Of a stretch of 64,000 bases of DNA, positions 38,476-47,968 are shown piece by piece. A model generated the notes under the pieces. It ran no database searches, was not told the DNA's origin, and saw only the letters and a list, made by a program, of their open reading frames with translations. A program made the position numbers and the translations under genes. Position 1 is the stretch's first letter. The number at the start of each line of letters is the position of its first letter. Source of the DNA: Moritella sp. F3 (GTDB lineage: Bacteria; Pseudomonadota; Gammaproteobacteria; Enterobacterales; Moritellaceae); the NCBI RefSeq assembly GCF_015082335.1, contig NZ_BLRL01000017.1, positions 26,004-90,003 on the forward strand, read 5' to 3'.

Positions 38476-39054
38476 TTATTTCCATCTCTGTTTTAGCAGA
38501 AAGATCATTAAGGCAGCATATATAATAGGTTCAATCCAGCCAGATTTAACCGAAAGGTAATAATGTAGTGGTGTTAATAGCGCAGCCAAGTAAATAAAAT
38601 TGTGTAATTTTTGCCAATTGCGCTGCATTTTACGACGCACGTACATCGGCGACGTTAACGCGAGCAGAAATAAAATCACAAACGCGATCATGCCAAGCCA
38701 AATGTATGGCCTTTTTACCAGTTCTTGGAGTAGTAAGACGATATCCCACCCTAAGTCTAACCAGGCAAACGCAATTAAATGCAGACTTGCATAGAAGAAA
38801 CAATACAAACCAATAAGACGACGTGTCGAGATCAACAAACCTTCTTTATAGCGCTTTGCTAAAGGTGAGATAACTAATGTTAATACTAATAAATTTAACG
38901 CGCCCTTACCTAAAAAATGGATCACGGCTTGCACTGGGTCGCCGCCCAATGCATCAGCATCAATTGCCAACCCAAGATATACCAGCGGCATCATAGCCAG
39001 TACATGAATATAGGCCTTAAGATAAGGCACTCGTTTGTAGGTTAGCACAGGCAT
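38476..39054 (-). CDS. msrQ: MsrQ, haem-binding membrane subunit of the MsrPQ system
   Basis: Passes electrons from quinones or flavin reductase to the periplasmic methionine sulfoxide reductase MsrP. 192 residues with six membrane helices; histidines likely to bind haem occur in YASLHLIAF, KLHNFIYLAALL and TPLHYYL. It starts 2 bases after msrP, in the usual msrP-msrQ order, so translation is coupled. Confidence 0.92.
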   Translation of the reverse strand: MPVLTYKRVPYLKAYIHVLAMMPLVYLGLAIDADALGGDPVQAVIHFLGKGALNLLVLTLVISPLAKRYKEGLLISTRRLIGLYCFFYASLHLIAFAWLDLGWDIVLLLQELVKRPYIWLGMIAFVILFLLALTSPMYVRRKMQRNWQKLHNFIYLAALLTPLHYYLSVKSGWIEPIIYAALMIFLLKQRWK

Positions 39055-39056
39055 AA

Positions 39057-40079
39057 TTAGATGTACCTCTTCAGATCCATTCCTTGGTATAAGCTCGCCA
39101 CTTCTTCAGCATAACCATTGAACGGTAATGTTTTAATACGCTTAGAGCTGAAAATACTACCATTACCGATACGACGTTCTGATGCTTGACTCCAACGCGG
39201 ATGATCAACAGCAGGATTAACATTGGCATAAAAACCATATTCTCGAGGTGCAAGACGATTCCAGGTCGTTGGCGGTTCTTTTTCTAACAGATGGATTTTA
39301 ACAATTGATTTAATGCCTTTGAAACCATATTTCCATGGCACAACCAAACGGATTGGCGCACCATTTTGCGGCGCAAGGGTTTTACCAAATGTACCAACAG
39401 ACAGCATTGTGAGCGGATGCATCGCTTCATCCATGCGTAACCCTTCGACATATGGCCAATCGAGACTACCGCCAAGATATGACGATGCTTGACCAGGCAT
39501 TTGTTGCGGATCATATAAGGTTTCAAACGCGACATATTTGGCTTTTGAAGTCGGATTGGCTTTTTTAATAATTTCCGCTAACGAAAAACCTGTCCACGGG
39601 ATCACCATCGACCACGCCTCAACACAGCGCATACGATAAATACGCTCTTCCAAATCGGCGACTTTAAATAAATCGTCATATCCGAGGGTAATTTCTTTTT
39701 CAACAGCGCCAGTGATGGTTAACGTCCACGGTTCGACTTTAAAGTCCTGGGCATTTTTTTGCGGGTCAGTTTTAGCTGTGCCAAATTCGTAAAAATTATT
39801 ATGTGAAAGCACTTTTTTCTCTGGCGTCCAGATCTCACCATTAGCATAATCTTTACTGCCGGTTAAAGTCAGGGGCGATTGTGCAAATGCCTGGCTATTG
39901 GCTTTACTCTTATCGCCAGAAAAAATATCAAAGATGCTAGCTTGCGCTGGACTTGCTGCGGCCAAACCAACGCCAGCTAGGCCTAATTGTTTGAGGAATT
40001 GTCGACGTTGCTGATAAACCGGTTCGGCAACGACATCATTTTCATTTACTTGCAATTTATTTTTAGACTTAATTATCAT
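39057..40079 (-). CDS. msrP: MsrP, periplasmic molybdopterin methionine sulfoxide reductase
   Basis: Repairs oxidised methionine in periplasmic proteins. 340 residues with a Tat signal (QQRRQFLKQLGLAG, cleavage after SPAQA). The molybdenum-ligand cysteine is in YRMRCVEAWSMVIPW near residue 155; WPYVEGLRMDEAMHPL and VPWKYGFKGIKSIV are typical. AGGTAACGG precedes the ATG. It is the second periplasmic molybdoenzyme here after TorA. Confidence 0.95.
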   Translation of the reverse strand: MIIKSKNKLQVNENDVVAEPVYQQRRQFLKQLGLAGVGLAAASPAQASIFDIFSGDKSKANSQAFAQSPLTLTGSKDYANGEIWTPEKKVLSHNNFYEFGTAKTDPQKNAQDFKVEPWTLTITGAVEKEITLGYDDLFKVADLEERIYRMRCVEAWSMVIPWTGFSLAEIIKKANPTSKAKYVAFETLYDPQQMPGQASSYLGGSLDWPYVEGLRMDEAMHPLTMLSVGTFGKTLAPQNGAPIRLVVPWKYGFKGIKSIVKIHLLEKEPPTTWNRLAPREYGFYANVNPAVDHPRWSQASERRIGNGSIFSSKRIKTLPFNGYAEEVASLYQGMDLKRYI

Positions 40080-40226
40080 TCCGTTACCTACTTGGTTAAC
40101 TGCCTATGACGTAATCATGGTCTATTTAAGCAATTTGTTCATCACAGAATTATCACAATACCGGCACAATTTACTCTAAATGCAACACAGCCTTATTTAA
40201 ATACAGTATAAGTGCTCAGTTTTCGG

Positions 40227-42176
40227 TTATGATTTTTTGTAAGTCCGCTTTTTAGCTGGTTTTTTCTTGAAGCGACCACCAGCAGGTTTACCACTAGAGA
40301 GACCGCGTAAGCCATCCGGTAATGTTGATTTAGCCTGCTCAATCATGCCTGATAATTGCTGTAATAGGCCGCCCATGAAATGCTGATAACTTGCTTCTTT
40401 TTTACTAATACCATCAAGTACCGACTCCCATTGCGCAGTCATATCCGGTAATGTCGCTGATTCAGGTAACGCATTAATCAAGCCTTTGCCTGCGTCAGTA
40501 GCTAAAATCAGTTTGTTATTACGCACTAAGAAATTACGTCTGAATAACAACTCAATAATCCCTGCTCGCGTGGCCTCCGTACCCAGGCCATCGGTGTCTT
40601 TTAAGATCCTACGGATATCACTGTCTTGTACATAACGAGAGATACCCGTCATCGCTGCAAGTAAGGTTGCATCACTGAAATGTTTTGGCGGCTGAGTTTG
40701 CTTTTCAATACATTCAGCCCGCTGACATAACACTTGCTCGCCTTTTTGGATCGTGGGTAGCTGCGCAGCTAATTCTTTTTCAGCTTCTGTTTGCTTGGTA
40801 TTACCCGCCGATGATTTAGGGAATAATACTTTCCAGCCCTGCTTCAATGTCATTTTTGCTTTGGCAATAAACAGTCCACCAGCAATGGTGATTTCAGCCA
40901 CTGTATCGGCATATTCATAAGCCGGATAAAACTGACACAGATATTGCCTCGCAACTAATTCATAAATATTCTTTTCACTGCTATTGAGTCGATCAACATT
41001 GCTGCTTTTTTCGGTCGGGATAATGGCATGATGCGCTTCTACCTTGCTATCGTTCCACGCTTTGCTGCGTAAACTCTGATCGGCATTTACCGCGGCTTGA
41101 TTTAATGCGCTACTCGTATTGGCTATCGCCTTAATCACACTGCTACGATGGGCATAATGTTCTTTGGGTAAATAACGGCTATCGGAACGTGGGTAAGTAA
41201 TCAGTTTATGACGCTCGTACAACGCTTGGCAGGTGTCTAATACTTGCTGCGCGCTCATACCAAAACGCTTAGCCCCGTCAATTTGCAATGACGATAAATT
41301 GTAAGGTAATGGCGCTGCTTGTTGTTTGTTTTTCTTTTCCAGCTTGGTCACTTCGCCCATTTTCCCCTGGACACGACTGACAACATTTTCAGCCAGTTTC
41401 TTCACTAACACCCGGCCATCTTCATCCATATATGGACGACAAGCTTCGCTCGGTTTCCATTTGGCTGTGAACGTTTCTTGTTGCTGGGTTTGTAGATGCG
41501 CGAGTACTTCATAGAAAGGCTTACTGACAAAATTGGCGATCTCGATATCACGTCGAACAACTAAGCCTAAGATCGGCGTTTGTACTCGCCCGACTGACAA
41601 GACACCTTGGTAACCGACTTTTTGGCCTTGTAAGGTATAAGCACGGGTCATGTTCATACCATAGAGCCAATCCGCTCGCGAGCGTGCTAATGCTGATACA
41701 GATAAGGGGATATAGTCACTGTTAGGCTGCAGGTTATTCAACGCCTTTGTTACGGCTGCCGGATTAAGATCGCTAATGAGCAAACGCTGGGCGGTATTTT
41801 TCTTTTTCGCTGGGGTTTTCAGAAATTCAATCACTTCATCGACCAGTAGCTGCCCTTCTCTGTCGGGATCACCCGCATGCACAAGACTCGTCGCCTTTTT
41901 AACTAATCCTCTTAATACGGTCAGCTGTTTACTGGTATTAGGTTTCTTCTTTAATTGCCAAGTCTCAGGCACGATTGGTAGGTGTTCTAAACGCCATTTT
42001 TTATAAACGTCATCGTAGGCGTCAGGCTCAGCCTGTTCGAGTAAGTGACCAATACACCAAGACACGACATCGCCATTACCCACCTCAATATAACCTTGCT
42101 GTTTCTTATGCGGTTTTGGTAATACGTCGGCAATAGCACGACCAAGGCTGGGTTTTTCGGCAATATAAAGTTTCAT
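40227..42176 (-). CDS. topB: DNA topoisomerase III
   Basis: Type IA topoisomerase that decatenates DNA and works with RecQ. The Toprim domain begins MKLYIAEKPSLGRAIADVLP and has the acidic DPDREGQLLVDEV; the catalytic tyrosine is in LITYPRSDSRYLP. 649 residues (E. coli 653). The C-terminus is a short Lys-rich tail (GGRFKKKPAKKRTYKKS) without zinc-finger cysteines, which is normal for TopB. Confidence 0.95.
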   Translation of the reverse strand: MKLYIAEKPSLGRAIADVLPKPHKKQQGYIEVGNGDVVSWCIGHLLEQAEPDAYDDVYKKWRLEHLPIVPETWQLKKKPNTSKQLTVLRGLVKKATSLVHAGDPDREGQLLVDEVIEFLKTPAKKKNTAQRLLISDLNPAAVTKALNNLQPNSDYIPLSVSALARSRADWLYGMNMTRAYTLQGQKVGYQGVLSVGRVQTPILGLVVRRDIEIANFVSKPFYEVLAHLQTQQQETFTAKWKPSEACRPYMDEDGRVLVKKLAENVVSRVQGKMGEVTKLEKKNKQQAAPLPYNLSSLQIDGAKRFGMSAQQVLDTCQALYERHKLITYPRSDSRYLPKEHYAHRSSVIKAIANTSSALNQAAVNADQSLRSKAWNDSKVEAHHAIIPTEKSSNVDRLNSSEKNIYELVARQYLCQFYPAYEYADTVAEITIAGGLFIAKAKMTLKQGWKVLFPKSSAGNTKQTEAEKELAAQLPTIQKGEQVLCQRAECIEKQTQPPKHFSDATLLAAMTGISRYVQDSDIRRILKDTDGLGTEATRAGIIELLFRRNFLVRNNKLILATDAGKGLINALPESATLPDMTAQWESVLDGISKKEASYQHFMGGLLQQLSGMIEQAKSTLPDGLRGLSSGKPAGGRFKKKPAKKRTYKKS

Positions 42177-42346
42177 GATATTAGCAATTGTAGACTGTAT
42201 GAATAAACAGTTAATGTAGCTAATTTTGCAGTGTAAGTCTATGACTTAAAAATGAGGAGGTAACAAGAGTAGATTAACGTATTAGGTAAAGGTAGATACG
42301 TTAATCTATTAAATTAAGCGATTATTAAGCAAGTAGCATCGCTAAA

Positions 42347-42817
42347 TTAAACGATTGCGCGGCTTAAGTATTCAACTAACGCTTCTGATAAGTTCAGCCA
42401 CTCATCTTCAGGAACATAAGCGCTTGGATCGTTTTCATCATATTCGCCGAACTCTTCCCAATAAACTTCACGTACTGCACAAGCGAAGTCATTGTTTAAC
42501 TCAGCCATGTCGGCAATACTACCAAACCAAACAATATGGCGTAGATCAATAGTTAACTCGTTAACGTGTTCAATCCACTCTTCATCTGAATTTGTCTGTG
42601 CTTGTAATACTTTAAATCGTTGCTTTGCAGCAAACACTAACTCGCCATCCATCTCGCCTGTATCCGCGAGGATAGCCAAATACTCGTCATAAATAAACTC
42701 GATAGCTTCTTCACGGCCATTACACCAGTGTAGCTTAGTGCCTCTGCTACCTAATACTGATGCATTGTAAGAATCGTCAATATGCACGATAGCCCAGCTA
42801 TCTATAAATTTACTCAT
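42347..42817 (-). CDS. Acidic protein of 156 aa, unknown function
   Basis: No recognised domain. The chain is rich in Asp and Glu (for example EFGEYDENDPSAYVPEDEW near the end), cytosolic, with no signal or membrane segment. It starts MSKFIDSWAIVHIDDSYN and ends LVEYLSRAIV. AGAG lies 6 bases before the ATG and codon use resembles the neighbours, so it is very likely a real gene. It is transcribed alone between topB and the divergent SDR gene. I do not know its function. Confidence 0.75.
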   Translation of the reverse strand: MSKFIDSWAIVHIDDSYNASVLGSRGTKLHWCNGREEAIEFIYDEYLAILADTGEMDGELVFAAKQRFKVLQAQTNSDEEWIEHVNELTIDLRHIVWFGSIADMAELNNDFACAVREVYWEEFGEYDENDPSAYVPEDEWLNLSEALVEYLSRAIV

Positions 42818-42913
42818 GGTTTTCTCTTTAGTTTATGTAACGACAGATTATCAATCGCTATTATAACCGAAAATAGTTACGCTTGTATCTAACTTGATAT
42901 ACAGGCAATTGAT

Positions 42914-43744
42914 ATGAGCAAAGATACACTACCTAAAATAGCGATCATCGGCGCTGGCTGGTTAGGAAAACCATTAGCACAACAACTATTATCACAACAT
43001 TACCCGCTGACGGTAAGTTGCAGCCATACAGACAAAGCCGCAAGTTTAACAATAGCAGGAATACCAGCAGTGGGCGCGACCCTTGCCGAAGAGCCTCAAG
43101 GAGATTGGCAGGGTTTATTAGCCAATAAAGATATTGCGATTTGCCTACTCCCTGCTAGCCGAGGTAATCATGTAAAAAGTCCCTTGGCAACGCAAATAAA
43201 GCAATTACTGCTCATGTTAAAACAATATAACGTGGGTAAATTTATTTTTGTCAGCTCTACCAGTATTTATCAAAAAACCAATAATACGCTAGCAGAAGCG
43301 GCGCCATTAAACCCGAGCAGTACCGTGTATGCAGCAGAACAATTGATACAACAGCAACGGGATATTGAGTACACCATTATCCGTTTTGCCGGACTTATTA
43401 GCGAAGATCGAAATCCAACGCGTAGCTTATCGAAGAAAAGTGCTAGCGGACATATCTTTGATGCAGGTCTGTCACCAGTAAATTTAATCCATCAAAACGA
43501 TGCAATTGGTGTCATTCAACAAGTGATAAAACAACAGTGTTGGGGAGAAATATTTAATGCCTGTAGCGATCTACACGAGAGCAGAGAAGCATTTTATCAA
43601 CAGGGCGCGATACAACTCGGCATTACCATACCAACATTCACCATTGATAACAGTAAACCAGATTGCATCATTGCCAATGATAAATTAAAGCAGCAGCTAA
43701 ACTATCAATTCAAACATAACTCAGCTACAGATTTAGTAATTTAG
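42914..43744 (+). CDS. NAD(P)-binding SDR-type protein, YeeZ-like
   Basis: 276 residues with a Rossmann fold: the dinucleotide loop is IIGAGWLGKPLAQQL (residues about 10-24), followed by FIFVSSTSIYQ and VYAAEQLI in place of the usual YxxxK, so the catalytic lysine appears to be missing. It resembles E. coli YeeZ, a sugar-epimerase-like protein of unknown substrate. AGG lies 8 bases before the ATG. Its last 20 bases overlap the end of convergent ygbA. Confidence 0.75.
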   Translation: MSKDTLPKIAIIGAGWLGKPLAQQLLSQHYPLTVSCSHTDKAASLTIAGIPAVGATLAEEPQGDWQGLLANKDIAICLLPASRGNHVKSPLATQIKQLLLMLKQYNVGKFIFVSSTSIYQKTNNTLAEAAPLNPSSTVYAAEQLIQQQRDIEYTIIRFAGLISEDRNPTRSLSKKSASGHIFDAGLSPVNLIHQNDAIGVIQQVIKQQCWGEIFNACSDLHESREAFYQQGAIQLGITIPTFTIDNSKPDCIIANDKLKQQLNYQFKHNSATDLVI

Positions 43745-44090
43745 GCTTTGGCATTTGACTTGGCTTGATGCTGTCAACAAGATAAAGAGACATAAGAATA
43801 GGGTGGCGTAGCCAAATTCGAGCGCGTCCCCAACGGTAAATAGTCTTTACTTGCTTAGATACAACGGGGGTATAGCATACTGCCGTACAGGTTGCGCAGG
43901 TTGGTTTCTCTGTACCACTCTCACAAAATGCCAATTTACGTGCCGTCATTTGTTGTAGACGATCGCACTCTCGACACACTTTACCTTGATAAACATGATG
44001 TTGTTTACAATACATAGTGATCATTGCATTTTGCAGGCGCATTTCACGTTTTAAGCGTGGATGCGCTAAGATTTCAGTGACTGTTTTCAT
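43725..44090 (-). CDS. ygbA: YgbA, nitrous oxide-stimulated promoter family
   Basis: 121 residues rich in paired cysteines: YCKQHH, VCRECDRL, KPTCATCTAVCYTP, then a basic C-terminal half (WGRARIWLRHPILM) that matches E. coli YgbA. In enterobacteria ygbA is repressed by NsrR and induced by nitric oxide; the cysteines suggest a metal or nitrosative-stress role. I see no clear NsrR box upstream. It overlaps the SDR gene tail by 20 bases. Confidence 0.85.
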   Translation of the reverse strand: MKTVTEILAHPRLKREMRLQNAMITMYCKQHHVYQGKVCRECDRLQQMTARKLAFCESGTEKPTCATCTAVCYTPVVSKQVKTIYRWGRARIWLRHPILMSLYLVDSIKPSQMPKPKLLNL

Positions 44091-44305
44091 CGTATATCTA
44101 TTCTATTTATGAGCAAATCAACATAACTATCAAGCAAGTTAAAGTATCACTAAACAATAGAATTAATCTTGTATAAATTCAGAAGAGCGCAATTAGAACA
44201 GCAAAAATATCGAACTGCAAGACAAAAAATTTGATGCGTTTAGTTTGCATTCGTTTTTGCCTTGCCTCTCCGATCACGTCATCATGACATAAAAAACGGT
44301 CTTAA

Positions 44306-46351
44306 TTATTGCCCAGCTTGCGTTAATCCGACCGTAACAGCCTCTTTCGTTAACAGCTCTGGTAATAACTTCCCCTGTGGCAATGCCGGACCAAATACCT
44401 GATTAAAGGGAATAGCATAACGTCCATGGCGTTTTAGATAAGTCTCAATCTGCTTATCAGGTTTTGTCCAATCGCCTTTCATCGCCACCACATTATCCGC
44501 ATTTAACCGTTTGATAATATCACTACGTTGCAATACTGCGCGCTCATTCACCACGCAGGTAATACACCAATCCGCTGTAATATCGATGAACACTGTTTTT
44601 CCTTCCGCGATATAGTCAGCAATTTTTTCAGGCTCAAATGCTTGCCACTGTATTGTAGAGGTTGAGGTCGACGCCACATTATCACCCGTGAGGTCAGCTA
44701 CCGATGCAGGAGCCCAAATAATGGTGTTGGCTAACAACAAGTACACAGTAAACGTGGTGACTAAAGTACGAGGGCCAGGTTTAACGATCAGTAATATCAC
44801 CATGGCGCAAATTATCAAACTGAATAGAGTCCATAGCAACATCGTTAAATGCGCTTGTAACAACCAAACCAGCCAGACTAATGTTGCACATAGTAACGTA
44901 GCTAAAAATTGACGAAAACGCACCATCCACAATCCCGGTTTAGGCATGATCTTCACACTATTCGGCCACATCGCGATCAGCAAGTACGGTAATGACAATC
45001 CAAAGGCTAAGCCACTAAATATCACCATAATTTGCCAACTAGATCCCGCCAGTGCAAACGCTACGGCGGTGCCTAAGAAAGGTGCTGAGCACGGCGTTGC
45101 CAATAACACAGCAAAAATACCTTGGTAAAAATGACCTTTGTTGGAACCCGATATTTTATCCATCAAACTTTGCGGTAACTGCACATCAAACTTATCTAAT
45201 AGATTTAAGGCAAATAACACCAACACCGGGATCATAATCAGTAAAAATGTCGCCGATTGAAATTGCACACCCCAACCAAATCCAATACCGAAGTATTTAA
45301 GGCCAATAAACAACAAACCTAATAACCAAAAGGCGACAAAAATACCGGCTGCGCTTAATAAAAAATTAATCCGGCGTTGCGCATTAGATTCACTAACCGA
45401 TTCAACCACACCTAATAACTTAATCGACAATACCGGTAATACACACGGCATTAAGTTAAGAATGAAACCACCAGCAATCGCCAGCAATAGCATGTATACC
45501 CAGCTTGGTAAGGTTTGCTCAATAATCGTTGGAGTAATATTATCAGTAAAACTCACCCCGCCTTCCTTAGAAGTAAGCGTCACTTTTAATGTTTGATTAG
45601 GATCGAGTCGTGCAGGTGTTCCAGCCATATCCTCGACAGCCATAATGAGCCGCGTCACCCCCTCTTTTTGGGTTATTTCTGGTCGGCTAAACAAGGTAAA
45701 ATCGACACCCTCAACAAAACCATCCACAACAGGCTCCGTAAGCCCTGCCACTTCAATAACTAATTGCGATGACGTACTATCCCAACCGAGCTGTTGTAAT
45801 GATGCAGATGTCGCACTGATTTCGACTGGGACATTGGTAACATAAGTTTGTAATTGCGCGCTTGATGCTTTATCTATACTGGGATCTGTCGCAGGTAAGT
45901 TCAACGTAAGATTAACCTGGGCGCGAATACACACCTCTCGGCATACTAACATTGTCGTTTTAGCTTGTAGCGCTAGCGCTTTACTTGGGTCTGTCACCGT
46001 CACTTGCAAAGGATAAATAACTTCATGCTTGTAACCATATGTCTCAACGTCATATACCATCATGCGCTGAGGTATAGGCCACAACCATTCCACATTGGCT
46101 AAATTATCAGAACCTTGCCAATCAATGCTGGGCGGCGCACCTGCTAATCCAGGCGAGCTCCAATAGGTTTTCCACTCATCATCCAAGGTTATTTTTAAGC
46201 CCATTGATAATACGCTAGCGCCATTAACGCCATTCGCTGTCGACAATAACTGCGCAGTAGCCACTTTCGCTGCTGGATCAAATGCACTCGCACTTTGCTG
46301 TGCAGAGGCGAAAGAAGAAAGTAATAAGCAAACTAAAATATAAAATCGCAT
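44306..46351 (-). CDS. DsbD/ScsB-like membrane thiol-disulfide reductase
   Basis: 681 residues in DsbD architecture: signal peptide (1-17, cut near SSFASA), a periplasmic domain to about residue 275 with the CREVC pair, eight membrane helices with PCVLPV and TPCSAPFLG cysteines, and a C-terminal thioredoxin-like domain with ADWCITCVVNE. It moves electrons from cytoplasmic thioredoxin to periplasmic thiols. The larger N-terminal domain and CREVC favour the ScsB branch over classical DsbD. GGGGA precedes the ATG. A true DsbD may exist elsewhere. Confidence 0.88.
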   Translation of the reverse strand: MRFYILVCLLLSSFASAQQSASAFDPAAKVATAQLLSTANGVNGASVLSMGLKITLDDEWKTYWSSPGLAGAPPSIDWQGSDNLANVEWLWPIPQRMMVYDVETYGYKHEVIYPLQVTVTDPSKALALQAKTTMLVCREVCIRAQVNLTLNLPATDPSIDKASSAQLQTYVTNVPVEISATSASLQQLGWDSTSSQLVIEVAGLTEPVVDGFVEGVDFTLFSRPEITQKEGVTRLIMAVEDMAGTPARLDPNQTLKVTLTSKEGGVSFTDNITPTIIEQTLPSWVYMLLLAIAGGFILNLMPCVLPVLSIKLLGVVESVSESNAQRRINFLLSAAGIFVAFWLLGLLFIGLKYFGIGFGWGVQFQSATFLLIMIPVLVLFALNLLDKFDVQLPQSLMDKISGSNKGHFYQGIFAVLLATPCSAPFLGTAVAFALAGSSWQIMVIFSGLAFGLSLPYLLIAMWPNSVKIMPKPGLWMVRFRQFLATLLCATLVWLVWLLQAHLTMLLWTLFSLIICAMVILLIVKPGPRTLVTTFTVYLLLANTIIWAPASVADLTGDNVASTSTSTIQWQAFEPEKIADYIAEGKTVFIDITADWCITCVVNERAVLQRSDIIKRLNADNVVAMKGDWTKPDKQIETYLKRHGRYAIPFNQVFGPALPQGKLLPELLTKEAVTVGLTQAGQ

Positions 46352-46566
46352 TCAGTAAATCCCCAATTTTTTACACTATGGTTATCTTAAATCAGCACCT
46401 TAATATATGACATTAAAAATGCATGTATAACCTCATTCATTATCTAACCCAGCGATAATTAGATATACTTCTCACGAAAAATCACTAACACTCGTATTCG
46501 GTTGGATAGTTAATTTATCCAGCGTTGAGCAATTTCATCACCTCACTTTTACAATAGGCAACTACA

Positions 46567-46956
46567 ATGGATTACGCATTTGTTAAACACATGCACATGG
46601 GCATGGCTTACCTGAGTATCACTTTCTTTATTTTTCGTTCAATTTTGTCAGTTTCAGAATCGGCATTATTACAAAATAAAGTAATCAAAATATTACCGCA
46701 CATCATTGATACCTTGCTTATATTACTCGCTGGTCACTTAATGATGACAATCCAACAATATCCATTTGTGGATGCTTGGTTAACGGCAAAATTAATCGCA
46801 CTTATCGCTTATATTATTGTTGGCACTATCGCGATTAAACGCGGCAAGACAGCAGTGATCCGTTTATGGGCAAGTGTTGTCGCTATTGCTATATTCGCGT
46901 ATATTCTTGGCGTTGCCAAAAGCCATGATGTCATGTCATGGTTAGCACTCGCTTAA
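46567..46956 (+). CDS. SirB2-family membrane protein
   Basis: 129 residues with four membrane helices and the family pattern MDYAFVKHMHMGMAYLSI, DTLLILLAGHLMM and WLTAKLIALIAYIIVG. Named after a Salmonella invasion regulator region, but function is unknown. AGG precedes the ATG; the methyltransferase gene starts 10 bases after the stop, so the two are likely cotranscribed. Confidence 0.88.
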   Translation: MDYAFVKHMHMGMAYLSITFFIFRSILSVSESALLQNKVIKILPHIIDTLLILLAGHLMMTIQQYPFVDAWLTAKLIALIAYIIVGTIAIKRGKTAVIRLWASVVAIAIFAYILGVAKSHDVMSWLALA

Positions 46957-46966
46957 AGGCTCCCCA

Positions 46967-47476
46967 ATGACAGCAGCAGTACTATTACAGCAATACAGTA
47001 AGTTATTTCAATGTACGGGCAAACCAGTATTAGATTTAGCCTGTGGTGCTGGACGCAATGGCTTGTATTTGCAACAACAGCAAATACCGACTATTTTTGC
47101 TGACCAAAACCAAGCGGCATTAACCAGTATAGCTTTGACGCCAGGTATCAATGCCAAGCAGTGCTGGCAAGTGGACTTTGAAGATGGTCAACAGCAACTA
47201 CGACCTAACAGCTATCAAGGCATCGTAGTATTTCGCTATTTACACCGCCCGCTAATTGACAATATCAAGCAAGCAGTATGCTCTGGTGGTATTGTCATTT
47301 ATGAAACGTTTACGGTTGAAAATAGGCAGTTTGGTCGACCTAACCGTGATGCTTTTTTATTACAGTTGGGGGAGTTAAAAGAGATGTTCAGTGATTGGGA
47401 ATGTTTACATTATTTCGAAGGGATTGAACGAAATCCAGATCGTGCGATCGCGCAGATAGTCTGTAAAAAACCATAA
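46967..47476 (+). CDS. Class I SAM-dependent methyltransferase, TehB-like
   Basis: 169 residues. Motif I VLDLACGAGRNGLYLQQQ (about residues 23-40) binds S-adenosylmethionine; VVFRYLHRPL and IVIYETFTVENRQFGRP are shared with TehB-type enzymes. The substrate is unknown. AAGG lies 7 bases before the ATG. Its stop codon adjoins the rplY terminator. Confidence 0.85.
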   Translation: MTAAVLLQQYSKLFQCTGKPVLDLACGAGRNGLYLQQQQIPTIFADQNQAALTSIALTPGINAKQCWQVDFEDGQQQLRPNSYQGIVVFRYLHRPLIDNIKQAVCSGGIVIYETFTVENRQFGRPNRDAFLLQLGELKEMFSDWECLHYFEGIERNPDRAIAQIVCKKP

Positions 47477-47510
47477 AAAAAGCGCCATGTCGAATCATCA
47501 ACATGGCGCT
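47474..47510 (-). terminator. rplY terminator
   Basis: AGCGCCATGT (47481-47490) pairs perfectly with ACATGGCGCT (47501-47510); the minus strand continues into TTTTTTT. It lies about 27 bases after the rplY stop and overlaps the end of the convergent methyltransferase gene. Confidence 0.9.
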
Positions 47511-47536
47511 CTTATCACAATTATAACAATCCGATA

Positions 47537-47824
47537 TTAAGCGCGGATGAAATCAATGTGTTGTAATTTTGGCTTGAACGCGTGGCGTTGCATAGCTTTA
47601 ACAGTAACAGCCATTTCAGTACCGTCAACTACAAGCGTAATTACTGAAGAGAAGAACTCTTCGTTACGTTGTGCGTTGTTAACTGTATCGTGGTCTAGTT
47701 CGATAGAGATAGCTTCTTCGCCTTTACCGTAGATTACAGCAGGGAATTTGTTAGCGTGACGTAGGCGGCGGCTCGCACCTTTCCCAAGGTCAGAACGTAC
47801 TTGTGCTTCAAAAGTGAAAGACAT
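47537..47824 (-). CDS. rplY: 50S ribosomal protein L25
   Basis: 5S rRNA-binding protein in the short single-domain form: 95 residues (E. coli 94). Landmarks are GKGASRRLRHANKFPAVIYG near residue 14 and MQRHAFKPKLQHIDFIRA at the C terminus. AGGA precedes the ATG by about 8 bases. It is monocistronic, with an approximately 110-base leader. Confidence 0.96.
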   Translation of the reverse strand: MSFTFEAQVRSDLGKGASRRLRHANKFPAVIYGKGEEAISIELDHDTVNNAQRNEEFFSSVITLVVDGTEMAVTVKAMQRHAFKPKLQHIDFIRA

Positions 47825-47968
47825 AATCTTTTCCTAATAATAAGTAGTAGTATTTAGATCCGGACTAAAATCCAGATAAGTAAGCGTCTTTTAACTGCTG
47901 CCTGCGACCGGGCAACAACAGTATAATTAACGGGTGCGGATAATACCATGGCAGCACAAACACAACAA
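47825..47968 (-). promoter_or_regulatory. rplY promoter and leader
   Basis: On the minus strand TTGTTG (47968-47963) and TATTAT (47945-47940) are 17 bases apart. The resulting leader of about 110 bases has a stem ATCTGGA...TCCGGAT and a GC-rich CCCGGTCGCAGG stretch. L25 leaders with autoregulatory roles have been proposed in gammaproteobacteria, so feedback control is possible but unproved here. Confidence 0.45.
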
